In this document: in pieces, positions 34,316-43,159 of the stretch | Layout: the number at the start of each line of letters is the position of its first letter | Numbering within the stretch: position 1 is the first letter of the stretch | Assembly: GCA_905210435.1 (NCBI GenBank) | Contig: CAJLWO010000001.1 | Location: 1-64,000 of the forward strand | Origin: an uncultured Bacteroidales bacterium | GTDB lineage: Bacteria; Bacteroidota; Bacteroidia; Bacteroidales; Muribaculaceae | Length of the DNA: 64,000 nt | Reading direction: 5' to 3' | Translations under genes and position numbers: made by a program | The notes under the pieces: model-generated | What the model saw: only the letters and a program-made list of their open reading frames with translations | Databases searched by the model: none | What the model was told of the DNA's origin: nothing

Positions 34316-34402
34316 AGGGGCGGAGGCGTCTCGCCCCCGTGGGAATAACCTACAATACCAACGTGGAAATTTATATCCACGGGGGCGAGACGCCCCCGCC
34401 CC
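34316..34402. repeat. Palindromic repeat, family D (GGCGTCTCGCC-type)
   Basis: The left arm (34316-34342) is almost the exact reverse complement of the right arm (34377-34402) and matches the left arm of 11394-11471. It starts 6 nt after the esterase stop, a position suited to transcription termination. Confidence 0.88.
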
Positions 34403-34501
34403 GGCTACCGCCCATGTACGGGGAATGTAACAATCCCGCGATTGAGCCATATTCAATCGCGGGATTGGTGTATTTAAACAATTATGAAGTGTCGGATCGG
34501 C

Positions 34502-36433
34502 TTATCGTTTAAGCATCTTTTTGTTGCCTACTATGTAGAGGCCGGCGGGAAGGTCGGTGAGGGCATCCTCACGGGCTACGCCCTGCTTGAGCATCATGCC
34601 CTGCATGTTGTAGACATTGACCGAAGCGTTGATGTCATCTGTTGCTATCCCGTCCAATCCTGTCACTGTTCCGTTGTAGATTGAGAACTGAACCGGAGTA
34701 AATTCCGAAGCGCCGTAGTTGTAGCCTACCGACTGCACGCCCATCTCGTAATTGCCATCTTCAAGGTTGTCGAAGAAGCATGTCTCGGAGGGAAGGAACG
34801 AACTCCATTCGGTGTACGCTTTCAGTTTGCCGGTATTGATGTCGGCGGGAACACGCATTATGGTGCCTGAAGCATTGCGTGACGCGCCTCCTACGCGGCG
34901 GAGGTAGGTATTGTAGATGGCTTTGCTGCCCGATTCGGCGTACATCTTGTCCCATGTAACGGTGACGCGTTTGGTATCCTTGTCGTAAGACACCTGTGTA
35001 TTGGTGGGAGCGGCAGGAACCTGAGCCACCTGATTCTTACCTTCGAGAGTCCGGTTAAGGTAGACGCGGGGAGCACCGTCGCCGGCGGGTGAAATGAGGT
35101 CGAGCATTCCGTCGCCGTCAATGTCGCCGAATGTTATTCATGACTGCTCCTCGTCGACTGTTTCGCCGTAGTAATCCTTATTTTTGAGCAGGCCGTTGTT
35201 GAAGACATAGTTTTCGTTATACTTGCCGGTACTGCTTGACATGTATGTGCCGTTTGACCAGTCGCTGTTCGGACCCCAGCCGTCGGCAAGATAGTCGACG
35301 AAGCCGTCGCCGTTGAAGTCGGCAAGAATGGATGTACGTGCCATAGCCTCTGCCGAGGGGTGCAGGTCGGTGAGCACTTCGGAAAATTTCACATCGGTAC
35401 CGTCTGACTCGTTGCGGAGTATGAAAGCCACCTTGCCGTCACGGCCGTTGGTGTTGCCAAAGCTGTTGCTGTTGGTGGTTCCGCTGAGCAGTATATCCAT
35501 CTTGCCGTCCTGGTCGTAGTCGAGCACATGGATTGCCGTCTCTTTGCCGCCATCCTCGTTCTTGGAGTAGTCGTTGCTGTGATAAGCCACTGAGAAGTTG
35601 CCTTTTCCGTCGTTGGTCATGATGACAAGTTCCCAGCCGCCGTCTATACTTTTACCGTCGGCACCGGTTATAGCGTCGTGATATCCGTTGAGCAGGATAT
35701 CGGGATAACCGTCGCAGTTGAAGTCGCCGAAAAGTGCGGTAGAGTAGTAGTTACGGATTGAGGCAATGCGCTTATGGGTAAAAGTATTATCCCCATTGTT
35801 GATGTAGAGGTTGGCACCGTCATTATAATACCAGTCGCCGTTTGCAACACCGGCTTCAACTACCATCAGAATATCGGGATAGCCGTCGCCGTTGACATCG
35901 GCGATAGAGAGACGGTGGTATTTGCCGGGAAGAGAGCAGCCCCAGTCACCATGCTTATTGTTGGCGATATTGTTCGGGAAACCGTTGATCTGAGAGAATT
36001 GAGTACCGTTGCCATTGTTGATGAACACCTGATTGTTGGTGTCGCCCCAAGGCGTGTATTTCTTATAAGTGCCCCAGCCATGCGTGTCGCAGTCCCACAT
36101 GAGGAAGTCGACTGCACCGTCCTGGTTAAGGTCGGCGAATGCGCGCACTTGAGCGCCGTATACTATCGGGAGATAGTCCTCGTTGTTATCGGCGACACGA
36201 GCTTCGCCACGTTTCACGCCCGAATTGTCGTATGCCTCAAAGCCGTAAGGATGTCCGAAACCTTTGTTAAAAGCCATGTATGATGCATCGCCCCAATTCC
36301 AATTAGAGCCATCGTCTTCGTATGACTGGCCGCTGCAATAGTAGTCCATACGGCCGTCGCCTGTCCACGCCAGGCACTGGAAGGCAAAAGCGCCTACAAA
36401 TGTAAACGCACTTGTGAGTAATAATTTTTTCAT
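34502..36433 (-). pseudogene. Secreted FG-GAP/VCBS-repeat protein gene interrupted by one in-frame TGA
   Basis: Upstream part 35138-36433 (431 residues) has a signal peptide (MKKLLLTSAFTFVGAFAFQC) and FG-GAP/VCBS calcium-binding repeats (VRAFADLNQDGAVDFLMWDC, LSIADVNGDGYPDILMVVEA, ALFGDFNCDGYPDILLNGYH, SILADFNGDGFVDYLADGWG). It stops at TGA 35138-35140. Reading on in the same frame gives ITFGDIDGDGMLDLISPAG, the next repeat, then an Fn3-like domain and the type-IX-like tail (VYNMQGMMLKQG, AGLYIVGNKKMLKR). No frameshift is needed: one base (e.g. TGG for Trp) would restore 643 residues. Probable recent nonsense mutation, sequencing error or readthrough. Without the downstream part the protein loses its sorting tail. 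Confidence 0.88.
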
Positions 36434-36524
36434 GATTGAAATGTTGTGAATTATGTTTGGTTTGGGGTTAGATTTGCAAGGTCTGCGGCAATCGAGAGGT
36501 GGTTTTTCCCATATGCCGGTGACG

Positions 36525-36532
36525 CAAAATTA
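36525..36532 (-). promoter_or_regulatory. Promoter of the FG-GAP protein gene
   Basis: CAAAATTA reads TAATTTTG on the minus strand, about 90 nt upstream of the start at 36433. Confidence 0.55.
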
Positions 36533-36645
36533 GCATTTCACCCCCCAAACAGATTGACAACATTTCGTCATTTTTTACATCATTTATGGTATAAATTCGA
36601 CAGTGAAAGTGGCATTTGGCCAATACTTTTTATTTTCATCCTCAT

Positions 36646-37989
36646 TTATAGTATTTTGCGGCATCCCTCACAAGCGCCCAAAGTGCCCGCAAAACGCTTT
36701 TCTACCAAATGACGAAGGCGGTCGCGGACCGCTTCGACCGATACGGTGTCGATGACATCGACCATGAAGGCCTGCATGAGCATGGTGCGCGCCTCATCGC
36801 GCGGTATGCCGCGGCTTTGCATGTAGAACAGCGCTTCCTGATTGAGCTGTCCGGTAGTGGCGCCGTGGCTGCACTTCACGTCGTCGTTATTGATGATAAG
36901 CTGCGGCTTGGCATGCATCTGCGCGCCCTGCGAGGCAAGGATATTGTTGTTGGTCTGGAATGCCTCGGTGAAACGTGCGTCGGGGAATACCTCGATAAGC
37001 CCTTCGAAAGCACCGCGGGCATCGTCGTCGAGCACATAGCGGAAAAGCTGGTTGGAGGTGGAGCGGCCGACACGGTGGTTGATTACGGTCGAATTGTCGA
37101 TATGCTGGGCGGCGGAACCGACAGCCATACCGTAAAGTCCTGTCGAACAGCGTTCGCCGAGAATATCGACGGTGTATTCGTTGCGGGTGATGCCGTTGAG
37201 CAGCGTGGTAGTGTTGCCCAGGAACGACGAACTCTCCTCCTGACGGACGAAAGCAAGCGAAATGCGCCGGGTCGACGCGTCCGATTCCTCGATATCGTAG
37301 ACTTCAAAACGAGCCCCGCATCCTACATTTGCCTCGATGACCTGCAGACCGAGATAGTCCACGGCATCGTTGCGCGAATGGTCGCAAAGCAGCAGGCGCA
37401 GGTCGGCATCCTCACCGACGTCGACAAGGAGCCTGCGCACGGCCATCATCGGCATGTCGCTCTGGAATATATTGACAATCTGCAGCGGGCGGTCGAGTTT
37501 CACACCCTTTTTGAGGCGGATGTATACGCCCTCCTGCACGAGCAGGGTGTTGAGAGCCACCTGCGTGTTGTCGAGCGGGGCGATTTTGCCGTAGCAGCGC
37601 GCCACGCTGTCGGGAAATCGCACGGCGGCTTCGGCGAGCGACATCACGGTGACACCCTCGGGAAGATTGCGCAGCAGCGACTTGGTAGGCACGAATTTAT
37701 CATTTGCGACCACGCCCATGAGCGACGACATGTTGGGAACATCGCAGCGGAAAGTCTCGGCCACGTCGACAGGTATGTCCAGACGTGCTATGTTGAGTCC
37801 GTAGTCGGGAGCAAGAAGGGCGTCGACCGAGGTAATCTCGTAGCCTTCATCACCCTTGACCGGAAGCGACTTGCCGCGCAGGGCGTCAAAGGCTGCGGGA
37901 CGCATGGCGTTGAGCAGCGGCGCCGAGCCGGCATCGATAACCTCGCGGTTGTCGTTATATAGATCTATATATTGAGTCAGTGCGTTCAT
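36646..37989 (-). CDS. sufD: Fe-S cluster assembly protein SufD
   Basis: Scaffold partner of SufB in the SufBC2D complex that assembles Fe-S clusters. Start 37989 (MNALTQYIDLYNDNREVIDA), 447 residues. The beta-helix core ends in the family C-terminal motif KCSHGATTGQLNQEALFYMQ and SRGIPRDEARTMLMQAFM, with the His of CSHG used at the SufB-SufD interface. It follows sufC by 99 nt, a gap containing a 9-bp array. SufD is more divergent than SufB, as expected. Confidence 0.95.
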   Translation of the reverse strand: MNALTQYIDLYNDNREVIDAGSAPLLNAMRPAAFDALRGKSLPVKGDEGYEITSVDALLAPDYGLNIARLDIPVDVAETFRCDVPNMSSLMGVVANDKFVPTKSLLRNLPEGVTVMSLAEAAVRFPDSVARCYGKIAPLDNTQVALNTLLVQEGVYIRLKKGVKLDRPLQIVNIFQSDMPMMAVRRLLVDVGEDADLRLLLCDHSRNDAVDYLGLQVIEANVGCGARFEVYDIEESDASTRRISLAFVRQEESSSFLGNTTTLLNGITRNEYTVDILGERCSTGLYGMAVGSAAQHIDNSTVINHRVGRSTSNQLFRYVLDDDARGAFEGLIEVFPDARFTEAFQTNNNILASQGAQMHAKPQLIINNDDVKCSHGATTGQLNQEALFYMQSRGIPRDEARTMLMQAFMVDVIDTVSVEAVRDRLRHLVEKRFAGTLGACEGCRKIL

Positions 37990-38014
37990 GACAATCAGTT
38001 GATTTCTGAGCAAT

Positions 38015-38068
38015 CGGAGTGCTCGGAGAACTCAGAGTACTCGGAGTGCTCGGAGCTCTCAGAGAACT
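38015..38068. repeat. 9-bp-period degenerate array (CGGAGNNCT), locus 3
   Basis: Six units: CGGAGTGCT, CGGAGAACT, CAGAGTACT, CGGAGTGCT, CGGAGCTCT, CAGAGAACT. It lies in the sufC-sufD gap, 25 nt before sufD. The unit is the same as block two at 26128-26181. Confidence 0.85.
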
Positions 38069-38088
38069 CGATAATTACGAATTATGAA

Positions 38089-38847
38089 TTATGAATTCTC
38101 CTTAATCCAGTCGTAGCCGCGTTCTTCAAGCTCGAGGGCAAGTTCGGGGCCGCCGGTCATGACGATGCGGCCTTTGTAGAGCACGTGGACGTAATCGGGC
38201 TTGATATAGTCGAGCAGACGCTGGTAGTGCGTGATGACGATTGTGGCGTTTTCGGCTGTCTTGAGCGTATTTACGCCCTGCGACACTACGCGGAGGGCAT
38301 CGATGTCGAGGCCGGAGTCCGTCTCGTCGAGGATGGAGAGCTGCGGCTCGAGCACGGCCATCTGGAATATTTCGTTGCGTTTTTTCTCACCGCCGGAGAA
38401 ACCCTCGTTGACCGAACGCGAGGCGAGTTTGTTGTCAAGCTCCACGACGGCGCGTTTCTGGCGCATCATCTTAAGAAATTCGGTGGCCGACATGGGGGGC
38501 TCGTTGAAATATTTGCGTTTGGCATTGACGGCGGCACGCATGAAGTTGACCATCGATACGCCGGGTATTTCCACCGGGTACTGGAACGAAAGGAACAGCC
38601 CTTCGTGCGAGCGGTCCTCGGGAGGCAGCGCAAGCAAATCGATGCCGTGGAGTGTGGCCGAGCCTTCGGTGACTGTAAACGCGGGATTGCCGGCGAGCAC
38701 TGACGACAGTGTAGACTTGCCCGAACCGTTGGGTCCCATTATGGCATGCACCTCGCCGCGGCGCACGGTCAGGTTTATGCCTTTAAGTATCTCTTTCTCG
38801 CCGATGGAGGCGTGCAGGTTTCTGACATCAAGAAGTATTTCGGACAT
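38089..38847 (-). CDS. sufC: Fe-S cluster assembly ATPase SufC
   Basis: Soluble ABC-type ATPase of the SufBC2D complex; hydrolysis opens the SufB-SufD scaffold for cluster building. The 252 residues show Walker A GPNGSGKST (38-46), the Suf-type signature FSGGEKKRNEIFQM and Walker B with LSILDETDSGLD, where the helix-following Asp-Ser-Gly is the SufC form. Lies between sufB (140-nt gap with repeats) and sufD. Confidence 0.97.
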   Translation of the reverse strand: MSEILLDVRNLHASIGEKEILKGINLTVRRGEVHAIMGPNGSGKSTLSSVLAGNPAFTVTEGSATLHGIDLLALPPEDRSHEGLFLSFQYPVEIPGVSMVNFMRAAVNAKRKYFNEPPMSATEFLKMMRQKRAVVELDNKLASRSVNEGFSGGEKKRNEIFQMAVLEPQLSILDETDSGLDIDALRVVSQGVNTLKTAENATIVITHYQRLLDYIKPDYVHVLYKGRIVMTGGPELALELEERGYDWIKENS

Positions 38848-38880
38848 TGTATGTTGGTGTTAATTGTTACTTGGGATAAG

Positions 38881-38925
38881 GTCGTTAAAGTCTTTAATGT
38901 CGTTAAGGACTTTAACGACTTTGTG
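38881..38925. repeat. 9-bp-period degenerate array (GTCNTTAAN), locus 4
   Basis: Five 9-mers: GTCGTTAAA, GTCTTTAAT, GTCGTTAAG, GACTTTAAC, GACTTTGTG. Same period as the other arrays but A/T-rich sequence; TCGTTAAAGTC and GACTTTAACGA can pair. In the sufB-sufC gap. Confidence 0.75.
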
Positions 38926-38940
38926 AGAATCTTTCGGTGC

Positions 38941-38967
38941 AGACGCGATGAATCGCGTCCCTACAAT
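38941..38967. repeat. Palindromic repeat, family A
   Basis: GACGCGATGAATCGCGTCCC ends in CTACAA, one complete hairpin of family A in the sufB-sufC gap, so it is transcribed within the operon. Confidence 0.8.
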
Positions 38968-38987
38968 GCAGGCATCCTGACAGCGTA

Positions 38988-40436
38988 TTATCCGACGGAG
39001 CCTTCGAGGGTGATCTGAAGGAGCTTCTGGGCTTCTACCGCAAACTCCATCGGAAGTTTGTTCATCACCTCTTTGGCGTAGCCGTTGACTATCAGGCCTA
39101 CGGCTTCTTCGGAGGGTATGCCGCGCTGGTTGCAGTAGAAAAGCTGGTCTTCCGAAATCTTCGAGGTGGTGGCCTCATGCTCTACTACGGCAGTCGGATT
39201 TTTGACATCGATATAGGGGAACGTGTGCGCGCCGCAGCGTGACGAGAGCAGCAGCGAGTCGCACTGCGTGTAGTTGCGGCAGCCGTCGGCAGCGGGAACC
39301 ACTTTCACCAGTCCGCGGTAGGAATTCTGGCTCTCCCCGGCCGAGATGCCTTTCGATACGATTGTGGAGCGGGTGTTGCGCCCTATGTGTATCATCTTTG
39401 TGCCGGTGTCGGCCTGCTGGCGGTTGCGGGTTACGGCCACGGAGTAGAATTCGCCCACGGAGTTGTCCCCCTTGAGCACGCAGGATGGATATTTCCATGT
39501 GATGGCCGAACCGGTCTCGACCTGCGTCCACGACAGCTTGGAGAAGTCGCCGCGGCACAGACCGCGCTTGGTGACGAAGTTGTAGATACCTCCGCGCCCA
39601 TCCTTATCGCCGGCGTACCAGTTCTGCACGGTCGAATATTTCACTTCGGCGCGCTCCTCGACTATGATTTCCACGATAGCGGCATGGAGCTGGTTTTCAT
39701 CGCGCTGCGGGGCGGTGCACCCCTCGAGATAGCTCACGTAGGCATCGTCGTCGGCCACGATGAGCGTGCGCTCGAACTGCCCCGTACCCGAGGCGTTGAT
39801 GCGGAAATAGGTCGACAGTTCCATCGGGCAGCGCACGCCTTTAGGGATATACACAAACGAACCGTCGGAGAACACGGCCGAGTTGAGCGCCGCGAAGAAA
39901 TTGTCGCGGTACGACACCACGGTGCCGAGATATTTGCGCACGAGGTCGGGATAATCCCTGACAGCCTCGGAGAAGGAGCAGAATATTATGCCGAGCGAGG
40001 CAAGTTTCTCCTTGTGGGTGGTCTTGACCGACGATGAGTCCATCACAGCGTCGACGGCCATTCCCGATAGCTGTTTCTGCTCCTCGAGAGGTATGCCGAG
40101 ACGGTTGAAGGTGTCAATCAGTTCGGGGTCGACATCGTCGAGGCTCTTCGGCCCCTCCTTCTTGCGGGGGGCGGCGTAATAGCTTATGGCCTGATAGTCG
40201 ATGTCGGGAATGTCGAGATGCGCCCACCGCGGCATCTTGAGTGTCAGCCAGTAACGGTAGGCCTCGAGGCGGAAATCGAGAAGCCATTGCGGCTCCTGCT
40301 TTTTCGCCGAGATAAGACGTATGACGTCCTCATTCAGTCCGACGGGGATAATATCGGTGTCGATGTCGCTGACAAAGCCGTATTTATACTCGCCGGTGGT
40401 GGCGTCGGAGATAATATCTTTATTCTGTTCTTTCAT
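38988..40436 (-). CDS. sufB: Fe-S cluster assembly protein SufB
   Basis: Main scaffold subunit of SufBC2D. The 482 residues carry the family core: VRCPMELSTYFRINASGTGQ, DDDAYVSYLEGCTAPQRDEN (with the cluster-related Cys), EIIVEERAEVKYSTVQNWYA, RGLCRGDFSKLSWTQVE and CDSLLLSSRCGAHTFPYIDV (functional Cys/His), then EHEATTSKISEDQLFYCNQR. Second gene of a cvpA-sufB-sufC-sufD unit, 6 nt after cvpA. No sufS or sufU is in the window. Confidence 0.97.
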   Translation of the reverse strand: MKEQNKDIISDATTGEYKYGFVSDIDTDIIPVGLNEDVIRLISAKKQEPQWLLDFRLEAYRYWLTLKMPRWAHLDIPDIDYQAISYYAAPRKKEGPKSLDDVDPELIDTFNRLGIPLEEQKQLSGMAVDAVMDSSSVKTTHKEKLASLGIIFCSFSEAVRDYPDLVRKYLGTVVSYRDNFFAALNSAVFSDGSFVYIPKGVRCPMELSTYFRINASGTGQFERTLIVADDDAYVSYLEGCTAPQRDENQLHAAIVEIIVEERAEVKYSTVQNWYAGDKDGRGGIYNFVTKRGLCRGDFSKLSWTQVETGSAITWKYPSCVLKGDNSVGEFYSVAVTRNRQQADTGTKMIHIGRNTRSTIVSKGISAGESQNSYRGLVKVVPAADGCRNYTQCDSLLLSSRCGAHTFPYIDVKNPTAVVEHEATTSKISEDQLFYCNQRGIPSEEAVGLIVNGYAKEVMNKLPMEFAVEAQKLLQITLEGSVG

Positions 40437-40442
40437 ACCGGA

Positions 40443-40994
40443 TTATTTATCGTTATGATTGTGGCCGTCATTGTCGTTGCCCACGCTGGCCACTGCAGTC
40501 ACAAAATCCTTGAATGTCTCGCTGCCAAGCACTTTGGGGGCGAAGTCGACCACGGCCCTGGCCGCGCGGCCTTCGGCGAGACGGCTGTTGGAAGTGATGT
40601 CGATGTCGGGCCGGAATGCCTGCCAGATGTTGAGCAACAGACTGAATATCAGGAACCACTCGAAGAGCGAGAAAAGGGCTCCCGCAATGCGGTCGATGAC
40701 CGTAAGATGAAGGGAATGCGTTACCGTTTTTATAAGTCCCGCCACCAGACGCGCGGCTATAAAGCCTACGATAAAGAGGAGCACGCTTGCGAACACGCCG
40801 CTGACGTAGAGGTCGTTGGCATCGGGATTGCTGCCGGCGAAAAGGCGCGTGACGGAGCCTGAGAACAGGCGGCACGCTATTATGCCGACAATGACACCGC
40901 CGACAGAACCGAGCTGCGTGATGACTCCCCGTCGCAGTCCGTAGACAACCGAGACGATAAAAATCAGTAATATGAGAATGTCAAGAGCTGCCAT
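40443..40994 (-). CDS. CvpA family membrane protein
   Basis: Four-helix inner-membrane protein of 183 residues with the CvpA pattern (MAALDILILLIFIVSVVYGL, RRGVITQLGSVGGVIVG, LFIVGFIAARLVAGLIKTVT, IDRIAGALFSLFEWFLIFSL). CvpA proteins support colicin V export and envelope stability; the exact role is unclear. The C-terminal ~60 residues are soluble and end His/Asn/Asp-rich (GNDNDGHNHNDK), which could bind metal. It precedes sufB by 6 nt and is probably co-transcribed with the Suf genes. Confidence 0.9.
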   Translation of the reverse strand: MAALDILILLIFIVSVVYGLRRGVITQLGSVGGVIVGIIACRLFSGSVTRLFAGSNPDANDLYVSGVFASVLLFIVGFIAARLVAGLIKTVTHSLHLTVIDRIAGALFSLFEWFLIFSLLLNIWQAFRPDIDITSNSRLAEGRAARAVVDFAPKVLGSETFKDFVTAVASVGNDNDGHNHNDK

Positions 40995-41029
40995 TTCAAA
41001 ATTAAATATGTATATGCTAATTCAATCTA

Positions 41030-41037
41030 CAAAGATA
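41030..41037 (-). promoter_or_regulatory. Promoter of the cvpA-suf operon
   Basis: CAAAGATA reads TATCTTTG on the minus strand, about 35 nt upstream of the cvpA start. Confidence 0.6.
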
Positions 41038-41103
41038 ATCAAATTCATAATTACATAATATATAATTCACAATTATTAATTGCGTATTGTTCATTACTAA
41101 TTA

Positions 41104-41613
41104 CTAATTGTTCATTGCCGAAAGTTCGTGGAGGAAGAGGCGGGCGCACATTTCGGCATCGTCGCCGGCACGGTGGTGGGTGCCTTCGGGTATACCGAGC
41201 GCGGAGCAGAGGTAGCCGAGTTTGTTACAGCGCATGCCGTAGATGCGGCGTGCCGTAGCGAGGGTGCAGTGCCAGCGCAGTTGCGGGAAGTGTATGCGGT
41301 ACAACCCTGCGGCGGCCATTAGGCATCCGCGGTCGAAAGTGTAGTTGTGGGCCACGAAGGTATCGTAATCGTCGAGGTAGATACGTTCGATTTCTTCCCA
41401 TACCTCGGCGAAGTCGGGTGCATCCTCGGTGTCCTCGGGGCGTATGCCGTGGATTTTTATATTCCAGAAGTGGTAGCGGTTGTGGGGCGGCCGCACAAGC
41501 CACGAACGCGTCTCGACAACTTCGCCGTCGCGCACCACACATATGCCCACCTCACATATTGAATCACGGCTGGCGGTAGCCGTCTCTACGTCTATTGCGA
41601 TAAAATTAATCAT
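41104..41613 (-). CDS. DEDDh 3'-5' exonuclease (PolC/epsilon-like)
   Basis: A 169-residue stand-alone exonuclease domain. Acidic residues appear in order: Asp8 and Glu10 (FIAIDVETATASRDSICEVG), the Asp of VAHNYTFDRGCLMAA, and His/Asp of THHRAGDDAEMCARLFLHEL, the DEDDh signature. It resembles DNA polymerase III epsilon-type and oligoribonuclease-like repair exonucleases; which nucleic acid it acts on cannot be inferred. A TACTTTTG -7 box is at 41676-41683 on the minus strand. Confidence 0.9.
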   Translation of the reverse strand: MINFIAIDVETATASRDSICEVGICVVRDGEVVETRSWLVRPPHNRYHFWNIKIHGIRPEDTEDAPDFAEVWEEIERIYLDDYDTFVAHNYTFDRGCLMAAAGLYRIHFPQLRWHCTLATARRIYGMRCNKLGYLCSALGIPEGTHHRAGDDAEMCARLFLHELSAMNN

Positions 41614-41748
41614 AATAAGTCATAAATACAGTTGTCCTGCGATCGGAATATGCATTAAATCCGCATATTCTCACACAAAAGTACGCAATAAACGGATGTC
41701 GTGGAGTCAAAAAATTGTTAAACCTTGTGATATGGCCGCAATGATGCG

Positions 41749-41756
41749 TATATTTG
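41749..41756 (+). promoter_or_regulatory. Promoter of the YjbQ-family gene
   Basis: TATATTTG with TTG at 41725-41727 (21-nt spacer) lies 41 nt before the ATG. Confidence 0.55.
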
Positions 41757-41770
41757 CGCAAGTTATAGAA

Positions 41771-41790
41771 TAATTTTAAACAGTTACTTA
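41771..41790. repeat. Solo copy of the MITE-like terminal repeat
   Basis: TAATTTTAAACAGTTACTTA is identical over 20 nt to the right end of the element at 61274-61459. No partner arm is seen nearby. It falls in the 5' leader of the YjbQ-family gene. Confidence 0.7.
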
Positions 41791-41797
41791 CATAATC

Positions 41798-42211
41798 ATG
41801 TTGCAACAAACCGAATTCACATTGAGGCCGCGCGGCAACGGGTTTCACCTCATCACCGCGGAAGTGTTATCGCAGCTTCCACAACTGCCTCAGACGGGAC
41901 TGCTCCACCTGTTCATAAAACATACATCGGCGGCACTGACCATCAACGAGAATGCCGACCCCGACGTGCGTACTGACATGAAATCGATATTCGACCGTCT
42001 CGTCAGAGAGGGTGAACCGTATTACGAGCACACGATGGAGGGTCTCGACGACATGCCGGCGCATGCCAAGGCATCAATCATAGGGCCGTCGGTCACGATA
42101 CCGATAAGCGGAGGTCGGCTCAACCTTGGCACTTGGCAGGGAATCTACCTGTGCGAATTCCGCGACTGCGGAGGCGCGCGCAAGGTTGTGGCAACCGTCT
42201 TTGGTAATTAG
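41798..42211 (+). CDS. YjbQ/UPF0047 family protein (secondary thiamine-phosphate synthase-like)
   Basis: Small trimeric beta-fold protein of 137 residues. The family block HTSAALTINENADPDVRTDM, HTMEGLDDMPAHAKASIIG and GTWQGIYLCEFRDCGGARKV shows the conserved His/Asp/Glu cluster. Some members have weak thiamine-phosphate synthase activity; the physiological role is unsettled. Stand-alone plus-strand gene with its own promoter. Confidence 0.9.
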   Translation: MLQQTEFTLRPRGNGFHLITAEVLSQLPQLPQTGLLHLFIKHTSAALTINENADPDVRTDMKSIFDRLVREGEPYYEHTMEGLDDMPAHAKASIIGPSVTIPISGGRLNLGTWQGIYLCEFRDCGGARKVVATVFGN

Positions 42212-42313
42212 TAATGAGCAATTAGTAATTAGTAATGAGCAATTGGTTACGGTTGCCAAAAAAAATATGCATTTTTCAATGCATATTTTGCAGAATTATA
42301 ATACGCAATTAAT

Positions 42314-42417
42314 TTGTAGGGACATGATTCAATGCTGTTCACTTAAAGCCGTGACATCCGGAGGACGTGGATTATGCGTAAGTAAACAGCATTGGGAGGT
42401 TTTGTACCCCCCTACAA
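42314..42417. repeat. Inverted-repeat element sharing ends with the 15.1-kb palindrome
   Basis: Left end TTGTAGGGACATGATTCAAT continues GCTGTTCACTTAA (42314-42346); right end 42378-42417 holds TAAGTAAACAGCATTG and closes CCCCCCTACAA. The outer arms match 15123-15140 / 15420-15437, but the inner 37-bp arms are absent, so this may be a deletion derivative or a short member of the family. Confidence 0.8.
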
Positions 42418-42465
42418 GTTGAGGCAACAGTTTAACCGGGCACGCAGCCCACAATTTGATTTGTC

Positions 42466-42966
42466 ATGAAGGATAACGAACGGGAGATATTTCCTGTGGT
42501 CGACAGGGAGGGACACACTATCGGCAAGGCTACACGCGGCGAGTGTCACAACGGGTCACATCTGCTGCACCCTGTGGTGCACCTGCATGTGTTCAACAGC
42601 AAGGGCGAGCTTTATCTGCAGCGGCGCCCCGACTGGAAAGATATTCAGCCGGGCAAATGGGATACGGCCGTCGGGGGTCATGTGGACTACGGCGAGTCGA
42701 CGGCCGACGCATTGCGGCGCGAGGTGCGCGAGGAATTAGGCATCACGGAGTTCGTGCCGGAGCATATGGTATCATACGTGTTTGACAGCGAACGCGAAAG
42801 CGAATATGTCAATGTGTACCGTACTGTCTACGACGGCGAGGTGCGTCCGAGCGAAGAACTTGACGGCGGACGTTTCTGGCCCCTCGCGGAGATACGTGCA
42901 TCGCTCGGCCGGGGAGTATTCACGCCCAATTTCGAACAGGAATTCAAAAAATATTTTGAAGTATAA
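42466..42966 (+). CDS. NUDIX hydrolase
   Basis: 166-residue NUDIX protein. The Nudix box fits exactly: Gly71, Glu77, Arg85-Glu86, Glu89-Glu90, Gly92 (GHVDYGESTADALRREVREE). The front part (VVDREGHTIGKATRGECHNG, VVHLHVFNSKGELYLQRRPD) resembles isopentenyl-diphosphate isomerase-like NUDIX proteins such as YfcD, but the substrate is not predictable. Stand-alone. Confidence 0.9.
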   Translation: MKDNEREIFPVVDREGHTIGKATRGECHNGSHLLHPVVHLHVFNSKGELYLQRRPDWKDIQPGKWDTAVGGHVDYGESTADALRREVREELGITEFVPEHMVSYVFDSERESEYVNVYRTVYDGEVRPSEELDGGRFWPLAEIRASLGRGVFTPNFEQEFKKYFEV

Positions 42967-43033
42967 TTTAAGTATAATTTATACAATTATGCATAATTGA
43001 CGGGAAAACGCTTGCATTCAGGCAATTTTTCCG

Positions 43034-43041
43034 TATCTTTG
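43034..43041 (+). promoter_or_regulatory. Promoter of the CotH-kinase gene
   Basis: TATCTTTG followed by GC; the inferred leader before ATG 43160 is about 110 nt. Confidence 0.55.
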
Positions 43042-43159
43042 CGCGATATTTTGCGGCAACCGAGAGATGTGTCATCTCAATTACTTCCGCATTCAATTAA
43101 TCTTAAATCATTTCCTTCCCCTTTTTGCAACATCGTAACTATTTTAACCAAAGTCGACC

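Noticed and set aside
35138..35140. Selenocysteine or recoding at the TGA in the FG-GAP gene
   Set aside because: No selenocysteine-type hairpin is visible after the TGA, and the position aligns with an ordinary residue (Trp fits) in a calcium-binding repeat, so a nonsense change is simpler.
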